A DNA stretch of 64,000 nt, taken from Rheum nobile (taxonomy: Eukaryota; Streptophyta; Magnoliopsida; Caryophyllales; Polygonaceae). The notes below the pieces were generated by a model, which saw only the letters and a list, made by a program, of their open reading frames with translations, did no database searches and was not told the DNA's origin. The stretch is taken from the NCBI GenBank assembly GCA_027886185.1, contig WOAB01000109.1:7420501-7484500 (forward strand), given 5' to 3'. Positions 22,031 to 34,807 of this stretch are shown in pieces (position 1 is the stretch's first letter; each line of letters opens with the position of its first letter). A program made the translations under genes and the position numbers.

Positions 22031-22633
22031 ACATCTAGGGTTGTTAATCATAATTAAAGCGTGCTTAAATCAATAACCGTAAGACCGTGCACTCAAAATG
22101 CACGAACCATGCATTCCTTCCCGCAACGGTTTCTCACTTAACAGAACCAAATGCAAGGTTTGTGCATAAAAATGAACAAATCACAACTTATTACAGAAAG
22201 CACCACACGGACCACAATGCATTACATTACTTAACGCACAGTCCATGCGCTTTGCCAGGTTTGCACAATTTTCTATGCACTATCTGCACCCTTCATTTTA
22301 TAATAATTATATGTAATTTTGGTTGAGGCACTATCTTAACCCCACCCGCTAACCGGATAGTGAGACCGCCATTCTAATCCTTCAATGAAAATGATTAAAA
22401 AGTAACATGAAGTTGCTTTTGGGTGGTCATTTGAAAAAAAATTAAAATTTATAAAAACATATAGATGATTTGTCATAATAATATAAATTAACAACAAAAA
22501 ATAGAAATAAGTAATTCGATTTACCAAATTGTTTTATATATAAGGTGAGGTTGGAAAAATATTATTATAAAACGGTAATTTGTTAAAAAGAATATCTCTT
22601 GTAAAAGGTTGATGATGTATAACTATATCCTTG
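22031..22633. other. AT-rich spacer, nothing recognised
   Basis: The first part has several 'gtgcac/catgca' words (22085-22270) like those in the TGCA-rich elements of this window. No ORF, LTR or TIR could be supported. Confidence 0.3.
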
Positions 22634-22635
22634 TA

Positions 22636-22893
22636 CTCTCTCCGTCCCTTTATTATGTTCCCGTTTTTTTTTTTACACTATTCATAGTTGAAGAGAATCT
22701 TTAAGATTTTTTCCAATATATAAGAAAACACATAGTCATGTGGGGTCTTGTTTGATTCGTTTTAACGAGTACTTTGATAATATCAAAAAATTATAATTTT
22801 TATTAATATGTAATTAGAGATATTAACGATACAAAACTCGCATCAACAAGTGTGTCCATTCAAAATGGGAAGATAATAAAGGGACGGAGGGAG
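22636..22893. mobile_element. Stowaway-type MITE
   Basis: A 258-base element has terminal inverted repeats CTCTCTCCGTCCCTTTATTAT and ATAATAAAGGGACGGAGGGAG, flanked by TA on each side (22634-22635, 22894-22895). The CTCCCTCCGTCCC-like TIR and TA duplication are diagnostic of Tc1/mariner-derived Stowaway MITEs. Confidence 0.9.
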
Positions 22894-22967
22894 TATATAG
22901 CTACAAAACATAACCACTAGTTAGTTTTAATTAGAAGAGTAAGATTCATGTACATAGTATTTTTAGA

Positions 22968-23842
22968 GTGTAAAGTGAGGTTTAGGTAAAATTATAATTT
23001 AAAAAACAAATTATTTTTTTGATTTTTTTGAAAAAATTCTCTCGGATTTCTTTAAAAATATATATATATTTAAAAAAATCCATTTTTTTGAAATGTATGA
23101 TACTTCAAGTGCATATATAATCACCAAAAGTGCATATATATATAAAAGAACCCAAAGTGCATATATAAGCACAATTTTAATTCTCCCATGGAGTCCATTT
23201 GTAATAAATTAAAGTGCATGCAAAAATATGTAAATATGCATGTTTAACATGCATATCAAAAGTGCACATTTTAACTAGTTAATGTTTATTATGTTAAAAG
23301 TGCATTTGTTAATATGTTAAATGCATATATATTATGATAAAGTGCATACTTAATATGCTAAAAAATACATATGTAATTATGTAAAGTAGAGGTTTAATAT
23401 TTGAAATTAAGTGCATATGTAAGTATATTTAAGTGCAAATTTAGTATTCTAAAATTAAGTGTATGTGTAAGTATGTTAAAGTGCATATTTATTAATATAA
23501 AATTAAGTGCATACGTAAATATATTAAAGTGCGTGATATTAATCTTTTCGGAAAAATATTCAGGAGAAAAAAAGGGGGGAAATGTTGAAAAAAATAAAAT
23601 TTATAGAAAAAATATTTGTTTGGAAAAAATATTTTATGGGAATAAAATAATTTTTGGGAAAAAATAATTTTGAAACAAAATAATATCAAAAAAAATCAAA
23701 AACGCTATTTTTTATAAAAATTATTTTTTAAAAAAATAAATTAAAAATTTGTTATATTTACAAGTTTATCACTCAAGTTGTTTTAATCCTAACTTTACAT
23801 TTGTTAAATTAAGTGGCCACCATTAATCCTCACTTTACACAT
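22968..23842. mobile_element. TIR element with a TGCATAT motif array
   Basis: The ends carry TGTAAAGTGAGG (22969-22980) and its inverse CCTCACTTTAC (23828-23838). Inside are very AT-rich arms around a 450-base block (23100-23540) in which 'aagtgcatat(g/a)taa' recurs about every 25-35 bases. ORFs are by-products of the repeat. No TSD was settled. Confidence 0.5.
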
Positions 23843-23889
23843 CAAATTTCATCCTTATATCATCCAAACTCTTAATTATAATTACAGAA

Positions 23890-24861
23890 TTTTCGTATGG
23901 TATCCTTGAGTTTTTGCAATTTTCGCGAGATACCCGAAGGTTTGAACTATTTCGCATGGTACCCCTAGGGTTTTGAATTTTTTTGCCAAATACCCTTGAC
24001 GTTAGAAACTGTTAAATTTTTTCCTCAGCTGTTAACTTACAAAAAAATTAAAGGCAAAAAGAAAAAAAAATGGTTCCCCGATTCTCCTGTTTGCCAAATT
24101 TGCCAAATTCTCATGTTTCGGCTTTTGGAGAGGATCCAATTCGTGAAGCTTCTCCGCGTACTTCACGTAGCCAGATCCGTCCAGGATGTGCTCCATTATC
24201 GCGGTGGCCTCGATCTGGCCGGGATGGTGCTTCAGCTTGTGTGTGAGGTGGTCGGTGAACTCCGGAGAAGAGGGCGAAGAGGACCTCAGAGAAGACCGCG
24301 AGGATGTTGGCGTCAAAGAGGACCATGGAGGCGAGGCTGGAGCCGACGGCGAGGCCTTCCTTAGGTTGGAGCTCAAAGAAGCCGGACTCGATGGCGGCGA
24401 GTTGGAAGGCCTCAGAGGCGAAGAGGCGGCGGCCGTCAAGGCCAACGGAGACGGAGTTGGGGCGGCCGGTGATGAGGCCGGCGATGTAGGAGAGCGGGAC
24501 GAGGTCGCCGGAGGAGGTGATGGTGTCGCAGAGAGGAAAGCAGGGGGTGATGTTGGTGTTGAGGAACTTGGCGAGGGTTTCGAGGATCTCGAAGCGGATG
24601 CCCGAGTAGCCCTGTAGGAGGGTGTTGATCCGTACAGCGTAGTGAATTGGGGGAGGGGCAGTAGTGAATTGGGGGGAGGGGAACCAAAAATTATAGGGGA
24701 ATCAAATTTTTTTTTTCTTTTTTTTTTTTGTAAGTTAACGACTGACATGAAAATTTGGCAGAAATTTAACAATTTCTAACGTCAAGGGTATTTGACAAAA
24801 AAATTTAAAACCTCAGAGGTATCACGCGAAATAATTCAAATTTTTAGATATTTCGCAAAAA
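23890..24861. mobile_element. long-TIR element carrying a captured PAL fragment
   Basis: Inverted repeats of roughly 110-150 bases flank a GC-rich core. Both arms contain the same block 'caaatacccttgacgttagaaa', at about 23984-24008 on the left and inverted at 24770-24793 on the right, plus 'gttaacttaca'. Each arm is made of ~30-base sub-repeats of the form 'TTTCGCRNGRTACCYYNRGGTTTTGAA', about four on the left and three on the right. Gene-fragment capture between long TIRs is the Pack-MULE pattern. No target duplication is obvious, so the superfamily is inferred. Confidence 0.7.
24112..24645 (-). pseudogene. phenylalanine ammonia-lyase exon fragment
   Basis: On the minus strand the GC-rich core reads as a PAL segment: INTLLQGYSGIRFEILE, then TITSSGDLVPLSYIAGL, then EAFQLAA, GFFELQPKEGLA, SMVLFDANILAVFSEV, and in a shifted frame PEFTDHLTHKLKHHPGQIE, MEHILDGSGYVK and DPLQKPK. 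PAL deaminates phenylalanine at the head of phenylpropanoid metabolism. The fragment is about 530 bases of a gene normally over 2 kb. The MIO triad is Ser-Ser-Gly instead of Ala-Ser-Gly. About six residues normally after QPKEGLA are missing, and the frame shifts before PEFTDHL. It cannot encode an enzyme. Confidence 0.85.
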
Positions 24862-25537
24862 TTACTTTACATGTATAATGACCGGAATGGAGTTTCGCTA
24901 CGTTCAAGCCAAAAGCTTTATACAGGATACGAATGAAAATATCACACAAGCTACGTACTCTTACATATAACTCGTAATTGTCTACCAAATCCAACTCCGT
25001 CACTTCCTCTCAGTTGGAGCACGTTTTTAATGTTTTATAGCAGAGTAAAGATTAGGGAAAGAACAAAAGAATTGTAGGGTTTTGGTAATTCCTTATCGAC
25101 GTACACCTATGACAAGCTGGTTTATCCCTTGGCTATTAGCTAAGTCAATAATAAACGGTCTATGCAAATCACATTTACATAAAGTACGTTGTTGATCAAA
25201 TAGGTCCGATAATTTTAGTTTACAAATTGATCGAAAGTGCTCGTACATGGCTAAAATTTAGTAAAATAGCTTTTGCGATAAATTTGTTAATGAATCATTA
25301 GTTAAGTTCGAATCATCTTTACTTCGAATATATAAAAGCGGGTTCTCGCGTTGGATTTGATGTTACAAAATACCAACACATTGGATTTTGTCTCGTTACA
25401 TTTCAACAATAGTTTGTTGTATTTATTAGTTGTAAATTGTAATGCTACGTACGAAATGTGAATGTCTTTTTGAAAATTTAATCCTCTGGAAATTTCAGTA
25501 GGGTAGGGCACACGTACCGCACACCATATAGCGTAAT
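24862..25537. other. spacer left of the Copia duplication
   Basis: AT-rich sequence without a supported gene or element. It ends at a 23-base G run. Confidence 0.3.
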
Positions 25538-25560
25538 GGGGGGGGGGGGGGGGGGGGGGG
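25538..25560. repeat. run of 23 G at the edge of the tandem duplication
   Basis: An uninterrupted G run immediately precedes the first copy of the duplicated block. A shorter G run followed by 'tgc' (28186-28195) marks the junction between the copies. Confidence 0.9.
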
Positions 25561-28185
25561 CAAACACAACACGTAGTGCAGAATTGCACATGAACATGAT
25601 ATTCCAAGGACTTCCATCCAAACACTCCAATCTCCAAAATCAATTCAAACGTACGTACACATATATATATGTTGAATAAATACAATTCTTTTCTCTCTTC
25701 TCTTATCTGTCCCAACACCCCCACCATCTTTGTCTTCTTCACACCATCTTGTCTTCTTGGCTCTTGCCAAAAATCTCAACCTAACCGGTTAAAGTTGAAT
25801 GGCAGATTATTCAATACTCGAATCAAAACAAAGGAGATAAGTTGTCTTGAAATTCACCCAACAAATGTTGGGATTTTTGATACGTAAAACGAAATTTCAG
25901 GAAACGTTTTCCTAACATCTAACCAAGGATCTCATGCATAAATCAAATAGATCATAGATAGGAAGAATCAAATACCTTTTGATGCGTATTTCAATCTGCT
26001 GAAATGGAGAGAATACAGCCTCACGTGTGACTCCTCTATTTGGTCCACCCAATCTTGGATCTGGATCGCCTAGGACTCGGTTGCTAGAGCGAGGAACGAA
26101 GGCGAACGAGAGAGAGATTTGGGAGATGGTGGCAGCCGTGCTTCTTGGTGTGAATTAGGGTTATGGGCTTTTCCTAAAAGCCCTCCTTTTATATTGTCAT
26201 GTGTAGATATCTTATTTCCTAAATAAGTATATATTTTATTATTAATAATAACTCTTTATTATTAACAAACCTTATCTCCCAAGTTATATCATATATAACT
26301 TTATATTATATACCTTATATGACATGTCTCCCATTAAACTGATCCAGTCCAAACTCTAAGGGTGTGACATCGTAGGACCCGGTAACAATAACAATAGACT
26401 TTATGACATACTTTATAACATATAGTCTATAAACCATAGTTGGCTTCTAGCAAAGCACTATGACTACCTAAAATCACCGGATTAAATATCTCCATAAACG
26501 GTTCCACTTCATAATCAGTAATTGCACCTTTGATTAAATGACACAATTCCTTCAATCTCCCACTTGTCCTTAAAACAAGTGTGCAATGTTAAAATTCCTT
26601 TGTCACTTAGTGTCTTATTTGACTATATGATGAAACTCATCTTTACCGCCAAATACGTTTCTTGAACTCTTGAGATCAAACTGTCAGTACAGATGATTAC
26701 TAATAATCCATCTGAGCATGGCCATGCGTTTTCACAGTTCTCACTCTTCAAGTGGCCGAGACACCAATCCTTTCCAAATGTATCATGGTATACACGGAAT
26801 AGGAGGACATATTCAATCTTGTAAGACTACAGCTCCCACTCAACTTTTGGCAATCCCAATCACTGCCTTTATAACTGTCTGTTACGATCAGCGTTTGACA
26901 GCGTCAAAGACATACCAGCAGTCAAATGATAACTATATCATACTCATGTCTAAGGAACTCATTAATCATGAATAATCCTAAAACTCCGCAGTAAAGTCAC
27001 GAGGAGTCCTAAGATCGGTCTGTCCGATATGTATCGGTATACACATCTATGTAATCGATTAGACATCTCCATGTCCCTATAACACATGAAACCCGGTGTT
27101 ATCAATCAATCTCACAATATGGTCTTTTGATTAAGTCATTTGTATCCAAGTTAACAACTTAGACCATGGACTTCTAACAATTTTATAATTTCAGTTCACT
27201 TAATGGGGTTTCATTCACCAAAACAGTTTTGATGAGCCCATTTGATAACTATTAAATTGTTTGGATACTTTATCTAATCCCAAGCAATGATTAAATAATA
27301 ATATGAAATTCATATATATAAGTCAAGCATAAATGTTTGTAATAACAATAAACGAGGTTTATCATAAAACAAACAATGTCTCAAAAGAACTCTCTAGTGT
27401 GCTTGAGTCCCTTGGCCCTAGTGTGACTGTCATACTTGGGCCTAGACATGGTCTTGGTCAAAGGATCTACAGTGTTGTCGTCTGTGTGCACCTTGCACAT
27501 CCTCACATCTCCATTATCAACATAGTGTCTGATCATGTAGTAATTCCGTAGAACATGTCTGGATTTGGAACTCTTCCACCTGATGGCTCCTCCATTCAGA
27601 ATGAAGACATATCTAGACTGAGATTCAAAATCATCTATGTCTGTCTGAAAACTTGCATCAGTATAGCCCTTGACGACCAACTCGTCATCACCTCCAAATA
27701 TCAAGAGATCATCCCTAGTCCTTCGTAAGTACTTCAGGATGTTCTTGGCTGCACACCAATGTGCATCACCCGGGTTTGATTGGTACCTTCTACACATACT
27801 CAAAGCATATGCAACATCTGGGTGAGTACAAGTCATTGCATACATGATGGATCCTATGGCTGAGGCATAGGGAATCCTACTCATCCTTTCAGTCTCACCA
27901 GGTGTCTTAGAACACTGGCTTTTGCTGAGATATAAGCCATGCTGCATAGGCAGGAACCCTTTCTTAGAGTTCATCATATTGAATCTATCAAGGACCTTAT
28001 CTACATAAGTTTCCTCACTTACACCAATGTCTCTTAGATCTATCTCTATAGATCTTAATGACTAGTATGTACTCAGCCTCTCCCAAGTCCTTCATTGAGA
28101 AATACTTCTTAAGCCACTCTTTAACTGTCTCCAGCATAGGAATGTCATTCCCAATGAGTAATATGTCATCCACATATAGAACTAG
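25561..28185 (-). repeat. first copy of a 2635-bp tandem duplication (Copia 3' end plus flank)
   Basis: This block repeats at 28196-30820 with a constant offset of 2635. It contains 305 bases of flanking host DNA including the target duplication acaaa, a complete LTR copy (25866-26554), the element's 3' untranslated region and the end of pol (reverse transcriptase tail and RNase H, minus strand, 27381-28185). I count only about six substitutions between the copies, e.g. near 25761, 26228, 27571, 27770 and 28060. Confidence 0.85.
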
Positions 28186-28195
28186 GGGGGGGTGC

Positions 28196-30820
28196 CAAAC
28201 ACAACACGTAGTGCAGAATTGCACATGAACATGATATTCCAAGGACTTCCATCCAAACACTCCAATCTCCAAAATCAATTCAAACGTACGTACACATATA
28301 TATATGTTGAATAAATACAATTCTTTTCTCTCTTCTCTTATCTGTCCCAACACCCCCACCATCTTTGTCTTCTTCACACCATCTTGTCTTCTTGTGTCTT
28401 GCCAAAAATCTCAACCTAACCGGTTAAAGTTGAATGGCAGATTATTCAATACTCGAATCAAAACAAAGGAGATAAGTTGTCTTGAAATTCACCCAACAAA
28501 TGTTGGGATTTTTGATACGTAAAACGAAATTTCAGGAAACGTTTTCCTAACATCTAACCAAGGATCTCATGCATAAATCAAATAGATCATAGATAGGAAG
28601 AATCAAATACCTTTTGATGCGTATTTCAATCTGCTGAAATGGAGAGAATACAGCCTCACGTGTGACTCCTCTATTTGGTCCACCCAATCTTGGATCTGGA
28701 TCGCCTAGGACTCGGTTGCTAGAGCGAGGAACGAAGGCGAACGAGAGAGAGATTTGGGAGATGGTGGCAGCCGTGCTTCTTGGTGTGAATTAGGGTTATG
28801 GGCTTTTCCTAAAAGCCCTCCTTTTATATTGTCATGTGTAGATATCTTATTTCCTAAATAAGTATATCTTTTATTATTAATAATAACTCTTTATTATTAA
28901 CAAACCTTATCTCCCAAGTTATATCATATATAACTTTATATTATATACCTTATATGACATGTCTCCCATTAAACTGATCCAGTCCAAACTCTAAGGGTGT
29001 GACATCGTAGGACCCGGTAACAATAACAATAGACTTTATGACATACTTTATAACATATAGTCTATAAACCATAGTTGGCTTCTAGCAAAGCACTATGACT
29101 ACCTAAAATCACCGGATTAAATATCTCCATAAACGGTTCCACTTCATAATCAGTAATTGCACCTTTGATTAAATGACACAATTCCTTCAATCTCCCACTT
29201 GTCCTTAAAACAAGTGTGCAATGTTAAAATTCCTTTGTCACTTAGTGTCTTATTTGACTATATGATGAAACTCATCTTTACCGCCAAATACGTTTCTTGA
29301 ACTCTTGAGATCAAACTGTCAGTACAGATGATTACTAATAATCCATCTGAGCATGGCCATGCGTTTTCACAGTTCTCACTCTTCAAGTGGCCGAGACACC
29401 AATCCTTTCCAAATGTATCATGGTATACACGGAATAGGAGGACATATTCAATCTTGTAAGACTACAGCTCCCACTCAACTTTTGGCAATCCCAATCACTG
29501 CCTTTATAACTGTCTGTTACGATCAGCGTTTGACAGCGTCAAAGACATACCAGCAGTCAAATGATAACTATATCATACTCATGTCTAAGGAACTCATTAA
29601 TCATGAATAATCCTAAAACTCCGCAGTAAAGTCACGAGGAGTCCTAAGATCGGTCTGTCCGATATGTATCGGTATACACATCTATGTAATCGATTAGACA
29701 TCTCCATGTCCCTATAACACATGAAACCCGGTGTTATCAATCAATCTCACAATATGGTCTTTTGATTAAGTCATTTGTATCCAAGTTAACAACTTAGACC
29801 ATGGACTTCTAACAATTTTATAATTTCAGTTCACTTAATGGGGTTTCATTCACCAAAACAGTTTTGATGAGCCCATTTGATAACTATTAAATTGTTTGGA
29901 TACTTTATCTAATCCCAAGCAATGATTAAATAATAATATGAAATTCATATATATAAGTCAAGCATAAATGTTTGTAATAACAATAAACGAGGTTTATCAT
30001 AAAACAAACAATGTCTCAAAAGAACTCTCTAGTGTGCTTGAGTCCCTTGGCCCTAGTGTGACTGTCATACTTGGGCCTAGACATGGTCTTGGTCAAAGGA
30101 TCTACAGTGTTGTCGTCTGTGTGCACCTTGCACATCCTCACATCTCCATTATCAACATAGTGTCTGATCATGTAGTAATTCCGTAGAACATGTCTGGATT
30201 TGGAACTCTTCCAACTGATGGCTCCTCCATTCAGAATGAAGACATATCTAGACTGAGATTCAAAATCATCTATGTCTGTCTGAAAACTTGCATCAGTATA
30301 GCCCTTGACGACCAACTCGTCATCACCTCCAAATATCAAGAGATCATCCCTAGTCCTTCGTAAGTACTTCAGGATGTTCTTGGCTGCACACCAATGTGCA
30401 TCACCCGAGTTTGATTGGTACCTTCTACACATACTCAAAGCATATGCAACATCTGGGTGAGTACAAGTCATTGCATACATGATGGATCCTATGGCTGAGG
30501 CATAGGGAATCCTACTCATCCTTTCAGTCTCACCAGGTGTCTTAGAACACTGGCTTTTGCTGAGATATAAGCCATGCTGCATAGGCAGGAACCCTTTCTT
30601 AGAGTTCATCATATTGAATCTATCAAGGACCTTATCTACATAAGTTTCCTCACTTACACCAATGTCTCTTAGATCTATCTCTATAGATCTTAATGCCTAG
30701 TATGTACTCAGCCTCTCCCAAGTCCTTCATTGAGAAATACTTCTTAAGCCACTCTTTAACTGTCTCCAGCATAGGAATGTCATTCCCAATGAGTAATATG
30801 TCATCCACATATAGAACTAG
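28196..30820 (-). repeat. second copy of the 2635-bp tandem duplication
   Basis: This copy continues without a break into the rest of the Copia element. It is therefore probably the original, and 25561-28185 the added copy. Confidence 0.85.
28501..29189 (-). repeat. 3' LTR of the minus-strand Copia
   Basis: 689 bases from TGTTGGG to CCTTCA. The neighbouring purine tract shows it is the 3' LTR. Confidence 0.88.
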
Positions 30821-33460
30821 GAAGGCCACTTTGCTCCCACTAAACTTCTTGTAGACACAGGGCTCTTCTTCGCATCTGACGAAATCAAACTTTTTGACCA
30901 CTTTATCAAAACAAAGATTCCAACTCCTGGATGTTTGCTTAAGTCCATAGATGGACTTCTTAAGCTTGCATATTCTCCTAGGATTTGCCAAATCTCATAA
31001 TCATAATAAGCGGCAATCGCTAGGAGTATCCTAATGAACCTGATCATAACGACCAATGCGAACGTTTCATCATAGTCAGTACCATGAACATGTCTAAATC
31101 CTTTGGCAACTAGTCTTGCCTTATAGACAGAAACGTTTCCATCATTGTCTGTCTTGATCTCAAAGACCCATTTGCATCCAATAGGTTTTACCCCATCAGG
31201 CAAGTCTATCAAGTCCCAGACTTGATTCTCATACATGGATTCCATTTCGGATTTCATGGCTACCAGCCATTTCTCGGAGTCGGGGTCCGCCATCATTTGC
31301 TTATAGGTCGCAGGCTCGCCGTTCTCTAAAAGTATAACGTCAATGCTAGCAGTCAAGACGTAATCCTCATAACGTCTAGGCTACTGCCTTAGCCTGTCTG
31401 ATCTCCAAAGTGGTCCAACAATAGGAGAGACTTCAGCTGCTGGGTTGACCACATCTGTATGCGGGACCTCAAGTGCTTCATCAACTTGAGGAATTGCATC
31501 TTGAATCTGGGCGGTTTCCCTTTGAGAAGGTATGCCTCCAAAGTCAAGTTCCTCAGTGATATCATCTATGTCCTCGTGTTGTTGGGTTTGTTGCTCAGCT
31601 TGAATCTCATCAAGCTGAACATTTCTCCCACTTGGCTTCTTGAAAAAGAAATCCTTTTCCAAAAAGACAATATCCCGAGCAACAAACACTTTGTTCTCAG
31701 CGGAATTTTAGAATTAATATCCCCTTGTTTCCTTGGGATAACCTATAAAGAAGCATTTGTCTGATTTGGGTGCTAGCTTATCAGGTAGTAAACGCTTTAC
31801 ATAAGCCTCGCATCCCCAGACCTTAAGAAGTGACAAGCTATGAACTTTTCCATACCATATATCATGTGGTTTCTTGTCAACTGATTGTGACGTAGTCCTA
31901 TTTAGTGTGAATGCAGCAGTAGTGAGGGCATATCCCCAAAAGGATGTAGGAAGATCATCAAAACTCATCATTGAGCGGACCATGTCTAACAATGCCACAA
32001 CTTCTCAATTGATGGTTGAATTCTTGGCTCAGGTATTTGCCCCCTCGATCTGATCGGAGTGCCTTTATCTTCTCACATGTTTCAAATGATTCTAAATCAA
32101 ATGACTTTAAGCTACCAACTGTTTGGAGTTCCTTCATGTGTTTGATGTTAATGTGACCCGAGCGACAATGCCATAGATTGGCTTCACTTATATCATTCGA
32201 CTTTTGCCTCTATGTATCAATGTTATAAATTTCAGATATGATATCGAGTATGTATAGTCCACTACTACTCATATGGGCTCGAGCATAGAAAATGTCATTC
32301 TTATAAATGAAAAAACAATTGTTAATGACAAAATCATAAACCTCAAGGTTCAAAACTGAAATTGAAATCAAATACTTAGTAATAGAAGGAACAAAATAAC
32401 AATTATAAAGTTCTAAAACTAAGCCAGAAGGTAGAGGTAGGCTATAATCTCCAATGGCAAGTGAAGCAACCCTTGCTCCATTTCCAACGCGCAGATCTAT
32501 CTCATCCTTCTGCAACCGTCTCCTATTTGTTGGTCCCTACACATTCGAAATAATGTGAGAACCACATTCGGTATCTAATACCCAAGAATGAGACTTGGTT
32601 GATAAGATTTCAGTAACGTGAATACATGAAGTGGAGACTGTTCCCCTCTTCTTGTCTTCCAGGTACTTGGGGCAGTTTCTCTTCCAGTGCCCCTTAGCCT
32701 TGTAGTAGAAGCAGTCGTGTTCAGCATCCACTTTCATCTTAGGGGTGTTCCCCTTGGGTTGGACAACTTGCTTGTCCTTCCTTTGGTGTTGTTTCTTCTT
32801 CTGGGGCCCTTTCTTAAACCCTTTCCCATTGACCATTAGAACTTCCTTCAAAGGGTCAACCATGACGTTTTGCTCAGTAGTTTTGAGCATCACGTGTAGC
32901 TCTTTGAGAGTCTTGCTCATGGCTCCCATGTGATACATCTGCCTAAAGTGGGCAAATCCATCATGCAAGGAGTATAAGATCATATATGTAGCCGTATCAA
33001 CATTGTAAGGGTTACCCAGTCGAGCCATCTTGTCAAACAAGCCTATCATGTTATAAACATGTGGCCCAACTGGTTTCCCTTTCTCGAGCTTACACTGCAA
33101 TATGGACTTGAGGGTCAAGTACCGCTCAATTCTGGCTTGCTCCTTGAAGAGATCTCTAAGATTCTTCATAATGGTATGGGTATCCTTATCTTCAAACCTC
33201 TGTTGAAGAGCAGGTTCCATAGCAGCCAGCATCAGGCAAGTGACATTCATTGCCCGTTCGCATATTGTCTTATGACGTGCCTTATCCTCATCAGATGAGG
33301 TGGCAGTCAACTCTGGGATGGGGGTTTTAAGGATATCCTTTTGTCCCTCAGACCTGAGAATGATTCTCAGATTCCTTTCTCAATCAAGGAAATTTGTGTC
33401 GTTCAATCGGTTTTTCTCAACAATTGAGCGGAGAGTGAATTTGAGGTGTTCAGAAGACAT
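30016..33460 (-). pseudogene. Copia gag-pol with several internal deletions
   Basis: Gag starts at ATG 33460-33458 and has an early in-frame TGA where the family has Trp (near 33381). The gag body follows, then a zinc-knuckle region CFYYKAKGHWKRNC and protease WVLDTECGSHI, in which the catalytic DTG reads DTE. Integrase lacks its central part: the frame jumps near 32070 from SFETC to KIKALRSD, losing the segment that carries the first catalytic Asp. The reverse transcriptase loses its first catalytic-Asp segment near 31008 (EIWQ joins directly to NPRR) but keeps YVDDILLIGND. RNase H lacks its centre near 30207 (WKSSK joins SRHVLR). None of pol can be active, although LTRs, PBS and PPT look sound. 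Confidence 0.85.
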
Positions 33461-34807
33461 AGTAACTACAAAAACGGAATAAAACATGCAGATAAATTAT
33501 GCTTGACATGCAAGAACTTAAAATTTAGACAAGCTATAAACAGTAAGTTATTGCATATTCTACTCAATTAATTGTCCCTTGTGAGTAAAATGATTCCAAG
33601 ATCCTATCTTAGATGAAACTCGAGCGTACTAAGGCACTTCCCCAAGTCTCATGTAATCAAGGTAAGTAAACCCGTTACTAATTATAACACCTTATAATTC
33701 TTGGTTGATGGCCACATCTTATGTAAGACTCATCCTTATGCCTCAAGATCCAAAACTGAGCCTTTTGGTCTCTTGTTGAGTGTAACCATACCAAGGCAGC
33801 ATGCCCCTATTAGACATACCCGCACTATCACAAGGTCAAGGAAGGACAACTCGCTAGGGCGAAAACTATCCAACGATCCCAAGGGCCTCATGGTTATGAT
33901 ATGGAAATGCATTATCTCAATATTCAGTTAAGGGACTTAAGCATGCAATGTTTGTTTATTTACTAGTGAACAAAATAGCATAAACAAACAAGCAATCATG
34001 CAAAGTGGGAAATAATAAATCATTCAAGTAATGCAGTAATTAAATGTGATCCTAGTATGGCCCCTAAAAACCAAAATTAAATATCTAATCTTCATGGGTC
34101 TTGTTATTCTTGGATCTCCATCCTTAGTACCCTCCATGGATCTCCATCCTTTGGTCTTCTTAGGATCTTCTTCTTCTTGTCTTACATATAATTGGAATAA
34201 ACTCTCTTGCAGAAATTTAAATTACAAAAATACATAACGATACGCAGATCGTGTACAAGAAAAATACAACGATACGCAGATCGTATTTATCTATCCTAAT
34301 GTGGGCCATACTAGTCACCGCATGCAATAATATCATAAGATTAAATATACATGCAACTTTAATATCAAATATTATATAGACAATGATTAAACAATTTAAA
34401 ACATCCAATATTAAATTAATCATCTCATGATAAAATAATATTATATCATTAGCTTGATTCAAATAAAACTAATATGTAATATTAATCATAATTAATCATT
34501 AAATTGTAATATTGGATAAGATATGCATCAATTAAAATAAGATATCAAATATCCTAATATAAGTAAGTGAGAATCTTTCCTAACAATTTTAGGAAGATAT
34601 ATTTTAGACAATATCATATATTATCTAATAAGACAAATAATATCTTATCTATTTCTTTTAGGACAAAATCCTTTATTGTAAAATCTATCCAAATAGTTTC
34701 ACCCTGCGTATCCGAGTCAAGTTACCTAATCAGCCTGACATGGGTTTGGAGCAAACACTTGGACCCAAACCCGAGCCAACTCGATCAAACGAACCCGACC
34801 CGCGCCA

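Noticed and set aside
24032..24772. 246-codon Ser/Pro-rich minus-strand ORF
   Set aside because: Mostly the wrong frame of the captured PAL fragment; the true coding signal is in another frame.
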